Below are positions 1-10,933 of a DNA stretch of 64,000 nt, one piece after another. The stretch lies in contig CM022369.1 in NCBI GenBank assembly GCA_011800155.1, positions 1,550,001 through 1,614,000 on the forward strand. Direction: 5' to 3'. The position numbers and the translations under genes are program-made. The DNA comes from Flammulina velutipes (taxonomy: Eukaryota; Basidiomycota; Agaricomycetes; Agaricales; Physalacriaceae). The first letter of the stretch is position 1; each line of letters begins with the position of its first letter. The notes under the pieces were generated by a model. The model did not search any database, was not told the origin of the DNA, and worked only from the letters and a program-made list of their open reading frames with translations.

Positions 1-194
1 ATATAGTAGTTGGGCAGTTTTAATTTAATGGGTGGCGCTTTGGGCGGTGCCCAATTCGCGTCGTACGCGCATGTATAGATCTCGTTCGGGAGAGCAATGG
101 CTGAGCTCACGGGCGATGGGACCCATGGCCTGGAGAGGTCGTTGACGGCGCGATATTGCACTCCATGGCGGCAGTACTCGTCGTATGTGTTCAT
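1..194 (-). CDS. Partial hypothetical protein, 3' part beyond left edge
   Basis: A minus-strand frame is open from an ATG at 192-194 to the window edge, giving about 64 residues that begin MNTYDEYCRHGVQYR and are rich in Pro, Ala and Asn. I do not recognise the family. The frame also stays open upstream of this ATG to about position 267 without another Met, so the true start may lie in an earlier exon. A second minus-strand frame over the same DNA (25-327) looks less protein-like because it is rich in Arg, Ser and His. Whether this is a real gene can only be judged with the sequence to the left. Confidence 0.4.
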   Translation of the reverse strand, partial: MNTYDEYCRHGVQYRAVNDLSRPWVPSPVSSAIALPNEIYTCAYDANWAPPKAPPIKLKLPNYY

Positions 195-714
195 CCGTAG
201 ATGGGTCGCGTCGATAATGTATTGAGAGGTGAGGTAAGGTCTTAACACACAGCATTGTTCCGGTCAAGAGATGGGAATAATTGGGGGGTATGGCCGCGAG
301 CGGCGAGGGCCAAACCTTTGAATGCACCCTCGAAGCCCTAACCCTAAGAGCACCTTCCTTATATGGTCGAGTCTGGAAAGGCTGGCTCAGGATTCATGTA
401 AGAAGCCAAAACCTAAAGGTTTGGCAATGAGGCGCCCACGAGGCGATACATGCAGGATCGGGAAACAGGTTATTCACACTGAAAGAGTTGTGAATAATGA
501 TGCTTACTCTTGTCCTTGTATAGCTTTATGTAGATGGAACAAGCTTCTTGCTACATTGAGGTTACATGATTTCACCAAGGCATTCTAGAAATAGGACCCA
601 ATGCATTATTCCGAGTTGACAAGATGAGGAAGGATCGATGAGAGTGCCAGTGATCGTCGACCTATGGTTGGCTTGTGATGGTGTTCCCAGGCTTCCGTAA
701 GTTGCCCACCTCCC
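195..714. other. Intergenic, no gene seen
   Basis: No frame here has protein-like composition or splice signals linking it to a neighbour. It should hold the 5' flank of the left-edge fragment and the promoter of the F-box gene. A short CCCTAACCCTAA stretch lies at 336-347 but has only two telomere-like units. Confidence 0.5.
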
Positions 715-2463
715 ATGGCTCCCATGTCCATCTCCGGAATTGTGGCCATCCCCCATGAAATCCTTCAATACATACTCACATATTGTGGCCCTCTAGATGT
801 ATCCTCGTTTGCCCGGACATGCCGTCTCGGAAGGAATGTCGTTTATTCTGGCGATGCCTACATCTGGCGCCAATTGCTCATCACTGGCTGGGACGATCCA
901 AGACGGTCTCTCCGGTATACGTTATCTGCTCTACCGGAAGACATAGATTGGAGGAGATGCCTGCAGAACCGTGTACATGCGGAGAGAATGGTCACGAGCA
1001 AGAGCCCATTAGAGCTCGACAACCTCCGCTTTGTTATCGAGACGTTTATGGATGTTATAGACGCAACATCCCCCATTCCATGGGCAGCGAAATACATGGA
1101 ATCATCCTCCGATGGGCTTACATGGCTATCACTCCTTCTGCATAGGTCATCCGTCCTCTATCAGATAGTCTCCGGCGACACCAAGCTCGGTCAAATGATA
1201 GCGCAGCTCAAAGTGTACTTCTCCCTGTCAGACGATGCGTTCCACGACGACCCGGAATTACATTTCGGTCCTCTCATTGGCCAAAAGCGACGTAGTCAAA
1301 GTCGGCACTTTGTTTACGACCTCCGCAACTATACAGTGAACCGGAGCTGGGGCCCTTTGCTCCCAAATGGCTCCCCAAATTGGGTACACTTGTACTACCT
1401 GATGAATGTTGTTTGGGCAAACATATGTGACCTTCCGGGTTTCTGGTCTAATGTTCGTCCACCGATTGGTCTGGAGGCAATTCGGGCTTTCTCTGCCCCC
1501 GCCGCATTCAATTCGTCTGACTGGGCTGGTATTCAGGGTTAGTCCTCGAGTAACATTGCCTCTACACTCCTGACGAGCACTGCAGGGCGCTGGAAACGGT
1601 ATGTCTGCTTTATGGATTATAGGTACGTGACGTGTGGCGCTTTTAGTTCTGAGGTAACACGATCCTAGGGATTTATTTGGTACGAACAACCGCAACCTCA
1701 CTGCATCCTAATCATGCCAACACAACACATAGCATTCAACGTACGAACTATCACGTTCAATCCGTTGTTGAGATGACTGAAATGTATCATCTCAGTTCTC
1801 AAATGTCCTTCGGGGACCGCGAGACTTAGCATTCTTCAACGATAACCCCCATTTTCGCGAAGCAACCCGCCTGATTGAACTCCAGCTCTCTCTAATCCCA
1901 CGGGAGGAGCTGAAGCACACCAAACCCGAAGAGATTCCATCCTCGCCTTACGAGGCATTCCCACCTCTCTTCTTCAATGGGAAGTCCAGAGCTGCCCATG
2001 GGACAGATTCAAGCATTGAAGGTGTGGTATCCATGGATGAAAATGGTGTCGTTCGTTATCAGTTTGTGAGTCTTTCTCTTTCCCGTTCCCAGGAAATATG
2101 AAAATCAATTCGCAGTGGGAAAAGACAACGATGTCTGAGGCACCCATGCAATGGAGGTGTGTACTAGTTGATGTCCTACGTTTCATCCTCATCGATGTCC
2201 GCAGCTCTCAAGGGATCCAGATCGGTAAGGTTGGATGTGCTGCTGGAGTAGTCGGAGTGTGGACTACGCGAGTTCATGATGCAGGTTAGTCTAGATGTAC
2301 CCAACGAAAGCTATCTCACTTACTTGTCCACCTCATAGAAGATCCAGTAGGCAAGTCATCCATACCATTATTTGACGTTCCTTAACTTGGCTTCGAAGGA
2401 CCTTTCTGGCTGTGGAAGATGGACGACGACCTTCCTCCATCAGAATTGTTTGACTACAACTAG
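715..2463 (+). CDS. F-box domain protein
   Basis: Probable substrate adaptor of an SCF ubiquitin ligase. The N terminus (residues about 7-45) has the F-box pattern: IPHEILQYILTYCGPLDVSSF followed by CRLGRNVVY and an IWRQLL segment. The first exon runs to about 1537. Later exons were joined by frame: one giving GRWKRYVCFMDYRDLF, an 8-nt exon (1733-1740), a long exon ending in VVRYQF, then exons ending GPFWLWKMDDDLPPSELF and a stop at 2461-2463. The last intron (2351-2398) starts with GC instead of GT. The C-terminal part resembles the large family of agaricomycete F-box proteins whose substrates are unknown. The start at 715 could instead be the in-frame ATG at 724. Family confidence is good; function beyond F-box is unknown. 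Confidence 0.8.
1733..1740 (+). other. 8-nt microexon of the F-box gene
   Basis: The sequence CATTCAAC is preceded by ...CACATAG and followed by GTACGA. Joining it restores the frame DLF-AFN-FSNVLRGPRD between the flanking exons. Omitting it shifts the frame by two bases and the downstream open frame is lost. Confidence 0.65.
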
Positions 2464-2510
2464 CACTAAAGCATGTTTATACAGCTTACAGGAATTTATA
2501 CATATCACTA

Positions 2511-3574
2511 CTAGGCCAACGTGCCACGGAAGAACTTAATAATGCGTCCATACACGTCTTCAAACCTATACAGAATTGTTAGGACATGGTCTAAAATGCA
2601 TGAAATCACACACTCTTTGCGATTTTCTTCATTCTTGAGGTCACCACGAGCAGCTGCCCATCCATGGAACCTGGAATATAAAATATCAGCGTCGAGTGCA
2701 TAACGAATACCCGGAACGCACATGTTGGAGTAGTTCTTTGAATCACATTGGCTGGAGAAGCTCTTCTTTGACAGAATACCATTGATTTTCTCATACTATG
2801 AACGTCATTGTCAGCGGCAACGTATGCGATGGAGATGAACCCACCTCGTCAACCGGCTCATCAGCGGAGATGTACAATCCCATAGGAATGGTCAACTTGC
2901 TAGCGTCCTCGGGGGAGAGCATGCTGGACGCCGTGAGATAAGGTAATCAAAGTCTGCTGCCTATACTTACGCAGGGTGAAGTTGCACAACGGCGTCGAAG
3001 GGCGTAGATTCACCACCAGATAAAACGGCAACCTTTCCACCTAAAAATGCCAATGAACATCGCTTGGATATATGGATGCGAATAGTGATTACCCCAGCAC
3101 ATGCCGTAGAGACCCACACGCTTGACACCATTTCCCTTGAGAAATTGGCCAAAGACAGTGGCCTTCTTGACGTTATCGGGAGGACTGGCAATGCCTCCAA
3201 AGAACGCCTGGAGAGCAGCCTTACCCTCGTCGTCCTTGGGAGGGAATCCTGCGATGTCGAAAGGCTGCTCCGGCTCAAAGAAATCGGGCATGTAGACTGT
3301 GGTGTTGAGGGTGGATGCGATTATATCAGCACCTTGCTGGGTCTGAGGGAAGTATCTATGAAATCATAAGCATAATAGACTTCATGGATGGATTAAAGAA
3401 GATGCACCCAAAGATATCGTAGATGGAGACGATTGCATTCTCGGTCGTCTCTGGACCAGTTACATAGACTTTCTTGAAGGCTCCAACTGACTTGTAGCTC
3501 CCTTTCGGTTGGTACTCCGATTGTACAGGTGGAATAGAGCAGCAAGCTTCGTTAGTATTGTGAGCTGTAGACAT
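2511..3574 (-). CDS. Dienelactone hydrolase family protein
   Basis: Alpha/beta hydrolase of the dienelactone hydrolase (carboxymethylenebutenolidase) family, probably cytosolic. The N terminus MSTAHNTNEACCSIPP is followed by the usual GSYKSVGAFKKVYVTGP segment. Residues YMPDFFEPEQPFD match the conserved DLH region, and GMCWGGK carries the nucleophile Cys of the family's Cys-Asp-His triad (split by an intron). The His lies in FHGWAAARGDL near the C terminus. At least five introns were resolved by frame, for example SNM/FHGWAA and NRKE/FEDVYGRIIKFF. It ends at a stop at 2511. Length (about 250 aa) is typical for fungal homologues. The natural substrate is unknown. A CACGTG lies 104 bp upstream of the start. 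Confidence 0.88.
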
Positions 3575-4056
3575 TCTAGAGACGATGGGTCGAGAGTGAC
3601 TAAGGTGATGGAAGATAGAACGAAGGCGCACGATCATTGGAGCTTCCCTGACGATACGCGCCGGGTTTATGTTTGGTCACGTGCCATCAATTCTGATCCT
3701 TCAAAAAATAAATTTCGTGCAATTTTTTTTTCATCTTTACTCCCAACCACCGCTGTGCAGTTCACACCGAATTTGCATAGCCACTCTTTGTTTCTCTTCA
3801 TGATCTGAGGGTATACGCTGTGGTTGGATAGAGTGAATGGGTTCAATTAAGCCGGAGCGCCTCTCACGCTGTCTCTTTTTGAGTCCGCTATGAGAAGTGC
3901 TTGACTATGAGACCCATACATATCCTCCCATACTCTGATTGAACATATATTACGCCGTCCAATTCGTTTCACTGTCAGTATAGTCATGTACGCTAGTATA
4001 TACAACAGAAATCATAACTATCAACTACATAAATTTCGTTCAACTTTTTCATCGTC
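3575..4056. other. Intergenic, promoter and 3' UTR only
   Basis: Contains the upstream flank of the dienelactone hydrolase gene (CACGTG at 3678-3683) and, toward 4056, the AT-rich 3' flank of the DUF7702 gene. No convincing gene was seen. Confidence 0.5.
3678..3683. promoter_or_regulatory. CACGTG palindrome upstream of DLH gene
   Basis: E-box-type palindrome 104 bp upstream of the start codon at 3574. It is one of eight such sites at comparable positions in this window. Confidence 0.4.
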
Positions 4057-5051
4057 CTAAGGATGTCTTCTATGCAACATGACACCAAACACCACGAAGA
4101 TAAGCGCCACCATAAACTCCATCACCAAGCCCATTACGAGATATGTCACCCATTCTCCTTGGATCGGATTGAAACGTGCAAGTGTGGCGTTTGAAGAAAG
4201 CGCATCTCCAAATGGATCCGAGGCGGACCACGCGGCCAGAAATTCGTACGCGACACGAACTCCGAGGAAAGGAAGAGATAATGTAATGCCACCAAGGAGC
4301 TAGACGCGGTCGTCATTTGTTATCCAGGAAGTTGGTGTTTCGCTTACCTTCCGGCGGTAGCTTCTCATAGTGTATCGGTGAGTCCATGCAACCAGCATCC
4401 CAAATACTATGGCAAGGTATGCACCCTAGTTGATTCTGGGATTAGATTATAGTCCGAACGCAAAGGATATGACGCACCCCGAATACACCAGCAGCTACGC
4501 GTCGTACGATCATCCCAGCATTAACATTTTCGTCAACATGCGTTCCCAAAAGTCCGGCGGCTATGCTCAGGCCTAGAGCAACTAGCACAAGAGCGCCGGT
4601 GAAGAAGAACCAACGCCGGACGCTGAAGAAGTCACTGTAAGACCGGTAGCCACTGGGTATGAAAATTTCAGGTGTGGGCTAGGTTAATGAGAAGAGATTG
4701 TACGCACGCAAGGGAAAGAAATCCAATCGTCGCAATCATGAGAATGGCGAGGCCAACATGGAACAAGAGATACGCCGCAATAAACAAATCTACGCTTGGA
4801 TTGTCGATTGATTCAGCAGCTACGATCAAACTCCCTCCCGCGATACGGGCTAAAGAAGAAGGTGACATAGTCATTCTATAATGTTCAACATCCGAGAGAG
4901 GAGACTTACTGAGAGCGAATATCAAAAGCATCAACCATCCCGCGTCACGGCTGAGCAGGTATCGTATAAAGTAGAGGAGGGAGATAACAGCAATAGGGAC
5001 ATAAAACGCAATTTGAGCAGCTGCGATCTTGCCGCGAACATCGAGGGGCAT
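4057..5051 (-). CDS. DUF7702-type multi-span membrane protein
   Basis: Integral membrane protein with about seven hydrophobic segments. It starts MPLDVRGKIAAAQIAFYVPI. Further spans include an AAYLLFHVGLAILMIATIGF stretch, one in the exon WFFFTGALVLVALGLSIAAG, then GGAYLAIVFGMLVAW and a last span before VFGVMLHRRHP-stop at 4057. Exons were joined by frame across several short introns. The layout (first span directly after a short N terminus, Asn/Asp-containing loop, C-terminal HRR tail) matches the fungal family annotated as DUF7702, whose function is unknown. The RTA1-like lipid-translocating family is an alternative with a similar topology. A CACGTG lies 77 bp upstream of the start. Confidence 0.78.
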
Positions 5052-5127
5052 AACGAGCTCTTCAACGCCTCTCCGAGAGGGAACTCGTCAAAAAGCAGCG
5101 CGAACTCAACATTTGATCGCAGTGGCC

Positions 5128-5133
5128 CACGTG
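5128..5133. promoter_or_regulatory. CACGTG palindrome upstream of DUF7702 gene
   Basis: Located 77 bp upstream of the start codon at 5051. Confidence 0.4.
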
Positions 5134-5319
5134 TTTCATCCGTCTGATCCCAACAGCGCATGTTGATTGTGGCGTCGGACTCGGGAGTATATAAACACGT
5201 CGGGATAAAGCTATGAGTACTGATAAGGTATAGTTATAGTATAGTACGTGTTCACAGAAAATTTAGTCCCTTCAGATGATAACATAACGCAATACATACA
5301 TAAACCCAAAACAAAATAC

Positions 5320-7204
5320 CTACCGTGGAGTCTGTGGCCCTGGCCGTTGTTGTTTCCTTGGGTTTGGTCCTGGGCGCCGAGAAGTGTCGAGGAAAGGTGG
5401 CACAGGCTGCCCCGGCTCATGAATACTCGTACGATCTCGGTCACTGGTATTGGACGAAGTACTTTCGTGTCCACGCCTAGGAGACACTGTATCGTCGTGA
5501 TACTGCGGTGGTAGTTCCACGACTTCCGTACCATCTTCGTGATACACAGTTATTGGCGCGCGGCCGCCATCGTGGTGAACCACATAGACATGCCCGGAGG
5601 CAGTCCTCGAGCCATGCGAGTCTGGGGGATGGGTGGACAGTGGAGATACTGGTGGCTGAGAGTGTCGATCCTCTCCAGGCATAATAAACGGTTCCACCTG
5701 ATAATCCACTGAGCTATGGTGGGGCATTCCTGCAAGCGTCGGTCTACGTTGCGACGCGAAAGGATCCACCCCCGGCGCGAAGTCTGAATGCATGGCTGTA
5801 GAAGGTTCAAGAGCCATAAACTGCCCATGCCGTTGCTTTTCACGCCGTCGATAGTATACGAAGGCAGCAGCAATTCCCGCAAGCATGCCAATGACAATGC
5901 CGCCAACTCCTATGCCGACGGTTTTACCCGTCGACGACATCTTGAAGCTAAATGAGATCAGGAGAGGCAGTGAGGTTGCGGGAATACAAACATACTTGTT
6001 TGCGGAAGATAGACAGCTGTCTTCTGATCCTTGGCCACTGTGAAGGGGACCATACGACCAGAAATTGAACTCGGAATCAACGACGCTGATGAAGAAGGGG
6101 GCAGCCCAAGACAGGTCAACCGTCCACTTGACAGTTTCTTTCGAGTTGAAGGTGAGATTATAAGGCGGGTGAAGTGTTGGCGCGACCTATTGGCAGATAC
6201 AGTTACAGGCGTCGGAATATAGGAGTGACGTACCGTCATCGTGTATGGCGGCGTTCCGTTTTTGGGTGTGATAGATATGTCGGAGCACTGGCTATGTCAG
6301 ACATCTCGTTGGGGGAGGCTCAATGTACAAGTGTCACACCTGCGATATCCAGCCATACTGCGAGAGTGGACCATTTTCCACTTTCGCCTCGACCTCCAAA
6401 GGGCCCAGAGGGAAGGTGACGTTGGCGCATGAAGGGGTATCTACTGTGGTATTTGCTATCATTGTGTAGGTAGCCTGGCATCCCCCAGTGTAGCCATTCT
6501 TATCAAACTGGACGGGTGATTTGGCTCTCGTGTTATGGATGGGATGATAAGACTCTTACCATGCATATTTGATACTAGATGAGCGATGAATTAACGTCAG
6601 GTAAAAGGAAGGCATAGTAGGACACGCACCAATGTACCCGGCCCAAAAGGTACTTGCCAGTCCTATGCCGATATGAGGAAGAAGGGTGTGATAAGGTGAT
6701 TAACAAACTCACGAAGGACAGAGCACTGCCAGCTTCGACAACGAATGGGAAGACAAATGCCCTATGTCTCATTATGAGCCCGTTGAAAGCGTTGACTTGG
6801 TTTGACTTACGATGTGTATATTTGCAGGTAATACGGAGCTGATGGGTTGGGTCTGGTAGATGTTAATGGATGAAGGTGCTAAAGCTAAAATTATAGACAC
6901 ACCCCGATGCCGAAGAACGGTCCCATTTGATGTGGATATTCTCACACTGCGCTAGGATGAAATCTAGTATTCAATGTCCTTCTGTAGATCTTGTTTAGAC
7001 TCACTGGTGACGGGAACAGTGACAGCTTGGCCTTCAACGGCGTAGTCAAAGTAGAACGACTGCGAAAGGTTTCAGTAACCATGCTGATCGCCTTCCCGGG
7101 GATGCACATACTTGTTCCATAAACGAAGCAGCCACAAGATTTGTCGAAGAAGCATGGAGGCATAGCAAGAAGAGACTCCAAGACAGCCTTTCAGCGAAAA
7201 GCAT
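5320..7204 (-). CDS. Single-pass membrane protein with secreted ectodomain
   Basis: Reconstructed from many small exons. A signal peptide starts MLFAERLSWSLFLLCLHASS at 7204. The ectodomain follows, with VEGQAVTVPVTN, CENIHIKWD, APYYLQIYTS, VPFGPGTL, NGYTGGCQATYTM and a second unit with CSDISITPKNGTPPYTMTV and TVDLSWAAPFF. One transmembrane helix (TVGIGVGGIVIGMLAGIAAA) is followed by a YYRRR stop-transfer and a roughly 180-residue Ser/Pro-rich cytoplasmic tail ending at 5320. The repeated 'C..I.I.W...PPY.L.I' plan suggests two beta-sandwich units, each followed by a 'W.V.' strand. Such proteins are common in agaricomycetes but have no assigned function that I know. The start was chosen for the signal peptide and the CACGTG at 7241. 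Confidence 0.75.
6560..6574 (-). other. 15-nt exon in the membrane protein gene
   Basis: On the minus strand, TATCAAATATGCATG is bounded by ...TCTAG and GTAAGA. It joins VPFGPGTL to FDKNGYTGG through YQICM in frame. Confidence 0.6.
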
Positions 7205-7240
7205 GTCAAGGGAGAACGGTAACACAAGTCAAATTAGTAA

Positions 7241-7246
7241 CACGTG
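7241..7246. promoter_or_regulatory. CACGTG palindrome upstream of ectodomain protein gene
   Basis: Located 37 bp upstream of the start codon at 7204. Confidence 0.4.
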
Positions 7247-7489
7247 GGCGCTACTCCTTTATCCAAAGTTCGACCCTCATCATCGCCGAGGAGGACGGTG
7301 TCAACATAGCTCTTCGCCATCGTAACTTATAAGGTGCATCAATACGAGCAGGGCCAGACTTTTTCCAGTCATAGGCACCTAGCTGTTGTCCAGAGGTTCG
7401 TCATCGAGTTTATCTATAGCGTGAGTACAACTAAAATACCTACATACATTGGGATACAAATACAATACAAGGACTAGATCAGACTTCAA

Positions 7490-10400
7490 TCAAAGATAAT
7501 ACATGGTATCCTTCATACCCGTTCCAGTGACGCCACCATGCCACAGCTTCTGTGCTTCCTCCATGACCTTCTGCTCAGCGTCGACAACATTCAGGTTAAC
7601 ATCAGTGATGCCCTGCAACAGCTTGTGGATGTAACAGCGACCTCTCTCGCATGCCATATCTGCGTAATACGCTGGAGCTGCAAGACTCACAGCCTTCGTG
7701 GCGCGAGAATACATGTAGCTGATGTGGTTTGTCAAGGTCTGCAGTTCGTCTGCCTTGAAACCGATCTCGTCGTGCACGACGTAGTAGTGCGTGGGTCTTG
7801 TAGTACCTTGCAGGCCGGCGTGGGCTGCAACATAGGCATGAGGCGCCACCTCTGAAGAAGCAGGCATTACGCACCTTGTAAGAAGAAATCGAAGTTGTAC
7901 ACCGATGTGACACCTCGATCAACGACTGTGCCAGGCTTCGGGTTACCTTTACTGTCGGCCCCTTCGCTGTCGGTAGGATAAAACCGAGTGTGGTGTCGCT
8001 TGCCACAAACGATGATGGAGAGCTTGGGTTTGTACTTGGTTGCCGCGGTGTCGAATTTCTTGAATGACGCCTGAATGGCGGGCATTTCTTCAGCAACCAC
8101 TGTAGGAAGTTGGCCCTAGCAAAGTTTCAGTATGGAATATGGAACTCTCGTGTGTTTCAAGCTCTCACCTCAGAAACACCGTCTCGGTACACGACGACAC
8201 GGTCGGGTAATCGACGGTTTTTCCTTTGAAACAGCGTCAGACGTTCTTGCATCATGAAGGCCAAGTTTGTGACCATCTACGACACTCGGTGAGCAATAAT
8301 AATTGAGAAGAAAAGTGTACGCGCCTCTTTCTTCGATTCCTGCAATTGCATGCTAGCCGGGAATTGTCCAAAATCGCTGTCTAGGCTGGCGACAACGGCA
8401 GCAATCGACGGGGTTCCCTTGATACTTCCCGGTCCCGGGTGAGTAACATCGATGCCAACCAGCATGGTAGGTTTGTCGTGCAACCATTTCATACCGGCCT
8501 TGTCCAGAGAATGACTGTGAGAGATCAGCACTACAAGACGAAATAATAGCGTAGACGTCATACTTTGCTCCGCCCAATTTCATATTCACCTTGAGAGCAA
8601 CATTTCCAAAGTAGGCGGGGGATCCTAAGTGATTGATCAGTTTTCCGTATCAGAGCACTTCAAACATGGAGGTTCACTTTTCCTGATCTTGCCAGCATGG
8701 ACACATACTGTGGGAAGGTCGAGATACGAGTCACATAGATACTTGATTCCAGAATAGATGTGCTTGTCGCCATTGGACAGGATGAATAGGGCGAACGATG
8801 GTTTAGGTGTGCGGCTTCGCAACGTTGTCCTGATTGCCTCGATTGCGGCGTTCCTCGTTGGGTCAGTTGGGTCTTTGGGTGGAACGCGCGCACCGAGATA
8901 TGCAGCCGGAGGATCGACTCGTAGGCCGCTATTCATGCAGATCTGCCCAAACTCCTTGATTGTCGTTATGAGTTCGGGGTCTCTAGGACTCGTGAATTCG
9001 TCTCGTCCACCGTCAGCCACACAGAAAACGATCCAATTGGTGAGTGAGCCGCATTTGAGGAACTTGACGTCTTTCAAATTCCAGCTGGCTCTTTCTGCAT
9101 CAACACGGGGTCGTCCGGTGCCGTACGTTAAACTAGGTGTAGGAAGGATACGTCCTGGTACAACAGTCATCGAGTTTCCGACAGTGATTCCAAACGCATT
9201 CAATGCGGGGGAAGCGCCAGTGCGGAACCCAAGCTCATCGAGACCTGATGAGACTATGGTCTGTGCATTGACGTTGGGTGGTTGGGCGGCAGCCTTAATC
9301 ATGTTAGCGGTATTGTCGTCGCTAAGCTTCCCCTTGAACGCCTGATTGGGCAATATTTCACAGACCTCCGGAGGAAGGTAGTTGACTTTAGTTCCACCGA
9401 CATCGACGAGAGGTAAATCTGGGCGCTGAAGACGTATATTGTATTCTATGGGACGTCAGTCAACCCCGTAAACAGATGTTAGTTGACACTTACTGCGCAA
9501 AAAATAGGCCTCAACAGTGACCATGCCACCGAGTTCTGCACAATCGAACTTGTATTGACGAGGCGTAAAGTGAGAAACGCTTTTGATAGTCTTCCTGTAG
9601 CCCAAGTGGGTGGCTTTTACGCGAACACCTTTGGCAAACGCAGTGTATCTGGCGCTGTGGCTGGCACGGGAATAGGTGTCAAACGCATGTGCCAAATTTC
9701 CAGGCACTGCAGCGAAATGAGCGATGTACTTGCCTGTTGTAAGATTACATACCATAGAAAGCGGTGGTACAAACTGAAGTCAAAGTCAGAGGGATGCTGA
9801 GTACAAATGGAAGATGCACTAACCATTGACGTTGACCATGAGTTGTTGATGGCTAGGACGGACGGATGAGTAGAAGCCACGCCATGCCTCGAGACCTCCG
9901 CCGAGATCAACTGGTCGAGCTGCTGTGGCGAAGAAGAAACGATTCCTTCCTACCAGGACTCCGCCTCCCTGCGCAGTGCGATTGGGATGGGCTGCGAGGA
10001 TGAGGTTGAGTGCAGAGATGATTGGCAAGATATCAAAGTTGCGGTATTCCTTCTGACCTGCGAGGTAGCTAGAAGGTTGTCAGCGCTCTAGTCAAAATTG
10101 ACAATGGTGGCATACTTGATCAAGTGGCGAGTTTCGATATTCTGGGTAAAGGTGATTGTTAGTGTGTACTCCTTGCTATTGGGGGAGGGTCTATCCTCGT
10201 CTTCGTCGTAGTAGAGGAGCTTGATTGCGAGTGGCTGGGGGAGGGTAGATGCGGCGACGAGCTTGGAAGCGTGATCGTGGGCGACTTTGCCTTGGAGGCC
10301 AAACTGCTGCCAGGCGGGGGTCTGCTCTGCCAGCTGGAATATGCGGCGCTTAACGCGACGATTCGCGGTACCGGCCGCGGGAGAGATTGCTACGTCATAT

Positions 10401-10815
10401 TCGAATAGAGCACGCTGTGGAATTTTGACTGGAAAGAAGTTTGCTCGAAGTTTAACTTCTTTTCCGTGTGTGCCAAAGCCGGGACGAACGGGAAGTTCGT
10501 TGGAATTGATTGAAAGTGAACGGAACGAATCAACTAGCGCCGAGTCAGAGCCATCGGTCAAGCGCCTGTCGACAGTGGCGGGAGTTCCCGTGGAGAACAC
10601 GCTATGAAATATTGGAAAACAGTTCATTGCCAGACGAGGTAAGCGTACCCTGCTTGAGGGCCACCGAACCCGCCACGTCCCCGCCCTCCTCCTCCTCCTC
10701 CTCCTCCTCGCGGGGGTCCACCACCTCCGTGTGAGCCACCGCGAGGACCTCCGCCACGATCATAGCCACGTCCGCCACGCCCTCCGCGATCGCCACCGCC
10801 TCGGTAAGACGACAT
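7490..10815 (-). CDS. Argonaute (RNA-silencing effector)
   Basis: Small-RNA-guided silencing protein. It begins MSSYRGGGDRGGRGGRGYDR, a Gly/Arg-rich tail encoded partly by a CTC/GAG-type triplet repeat. The ArgoN region (LPVRPGFGTHGKEVKLRAN), linker, PAZ (SHFTPRQYKFDC, LPPEVCEILPNQ), Mid (SFALFILSNGDKHIYSGIK) and PIWI follow. PIWI motifs are MLVGIDVTHPGPGS (catalytic Asp), LQESKKE (glutamate finger), VVYRDGVSEGQ (second Asp) and APAYYADMACERGRC, where the fourth catalytic position is Asp instead of the animal His. It ends DTMYYL, the usual Argonaute C terminus. DEDD is also found in some plant and fungal Argonautes, so slicing is possible but not shown. About seven introns. It shares a 118-bp divergent promoter with the SYLF-SH3 gene. 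Confidence 0.95.
10685..10709 (-). repeat. Triplet repeat encoding Gly run in Argonaute tail
   Basis: CCT repeated about eight times on the plus strand; on the minus strand it reads as Gly codons inside the RGG-rich N terminus of Argonaute. Likely length-variable between strains. Confidence 0.7.
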
Positions 10816-10933
10816 TGCAAGTCGGATGAATGGTGAAAGGGAAAGCCGGTTCGGACTCGCTACGTAAGCTCTTCTCACGTATTGAATGCCTACTGCGGCT
10901 CCGGGCTCGTTCATTCTGCGTTCTCGTTCCACC
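10816..10933. promoter_or_regulatory. Divergent promoter, Argonaute / SYLF-SH3
   Basis: Only 118 bp separate the two start codons (10815 minus, 10934 plus), so both 5' UTRs and core promoters must lie here or overlap the coding ends. No clear TATA box was seen. Confidence 0.55.

Noticed and set aside
336..347. CCCTAACCCTAA, telomere-like
   Set aside because: Only two units, with no longer array and genes continuing on the right; the same motif occurs by chance, e.g. a TTAGGGTTAG within PIF1.
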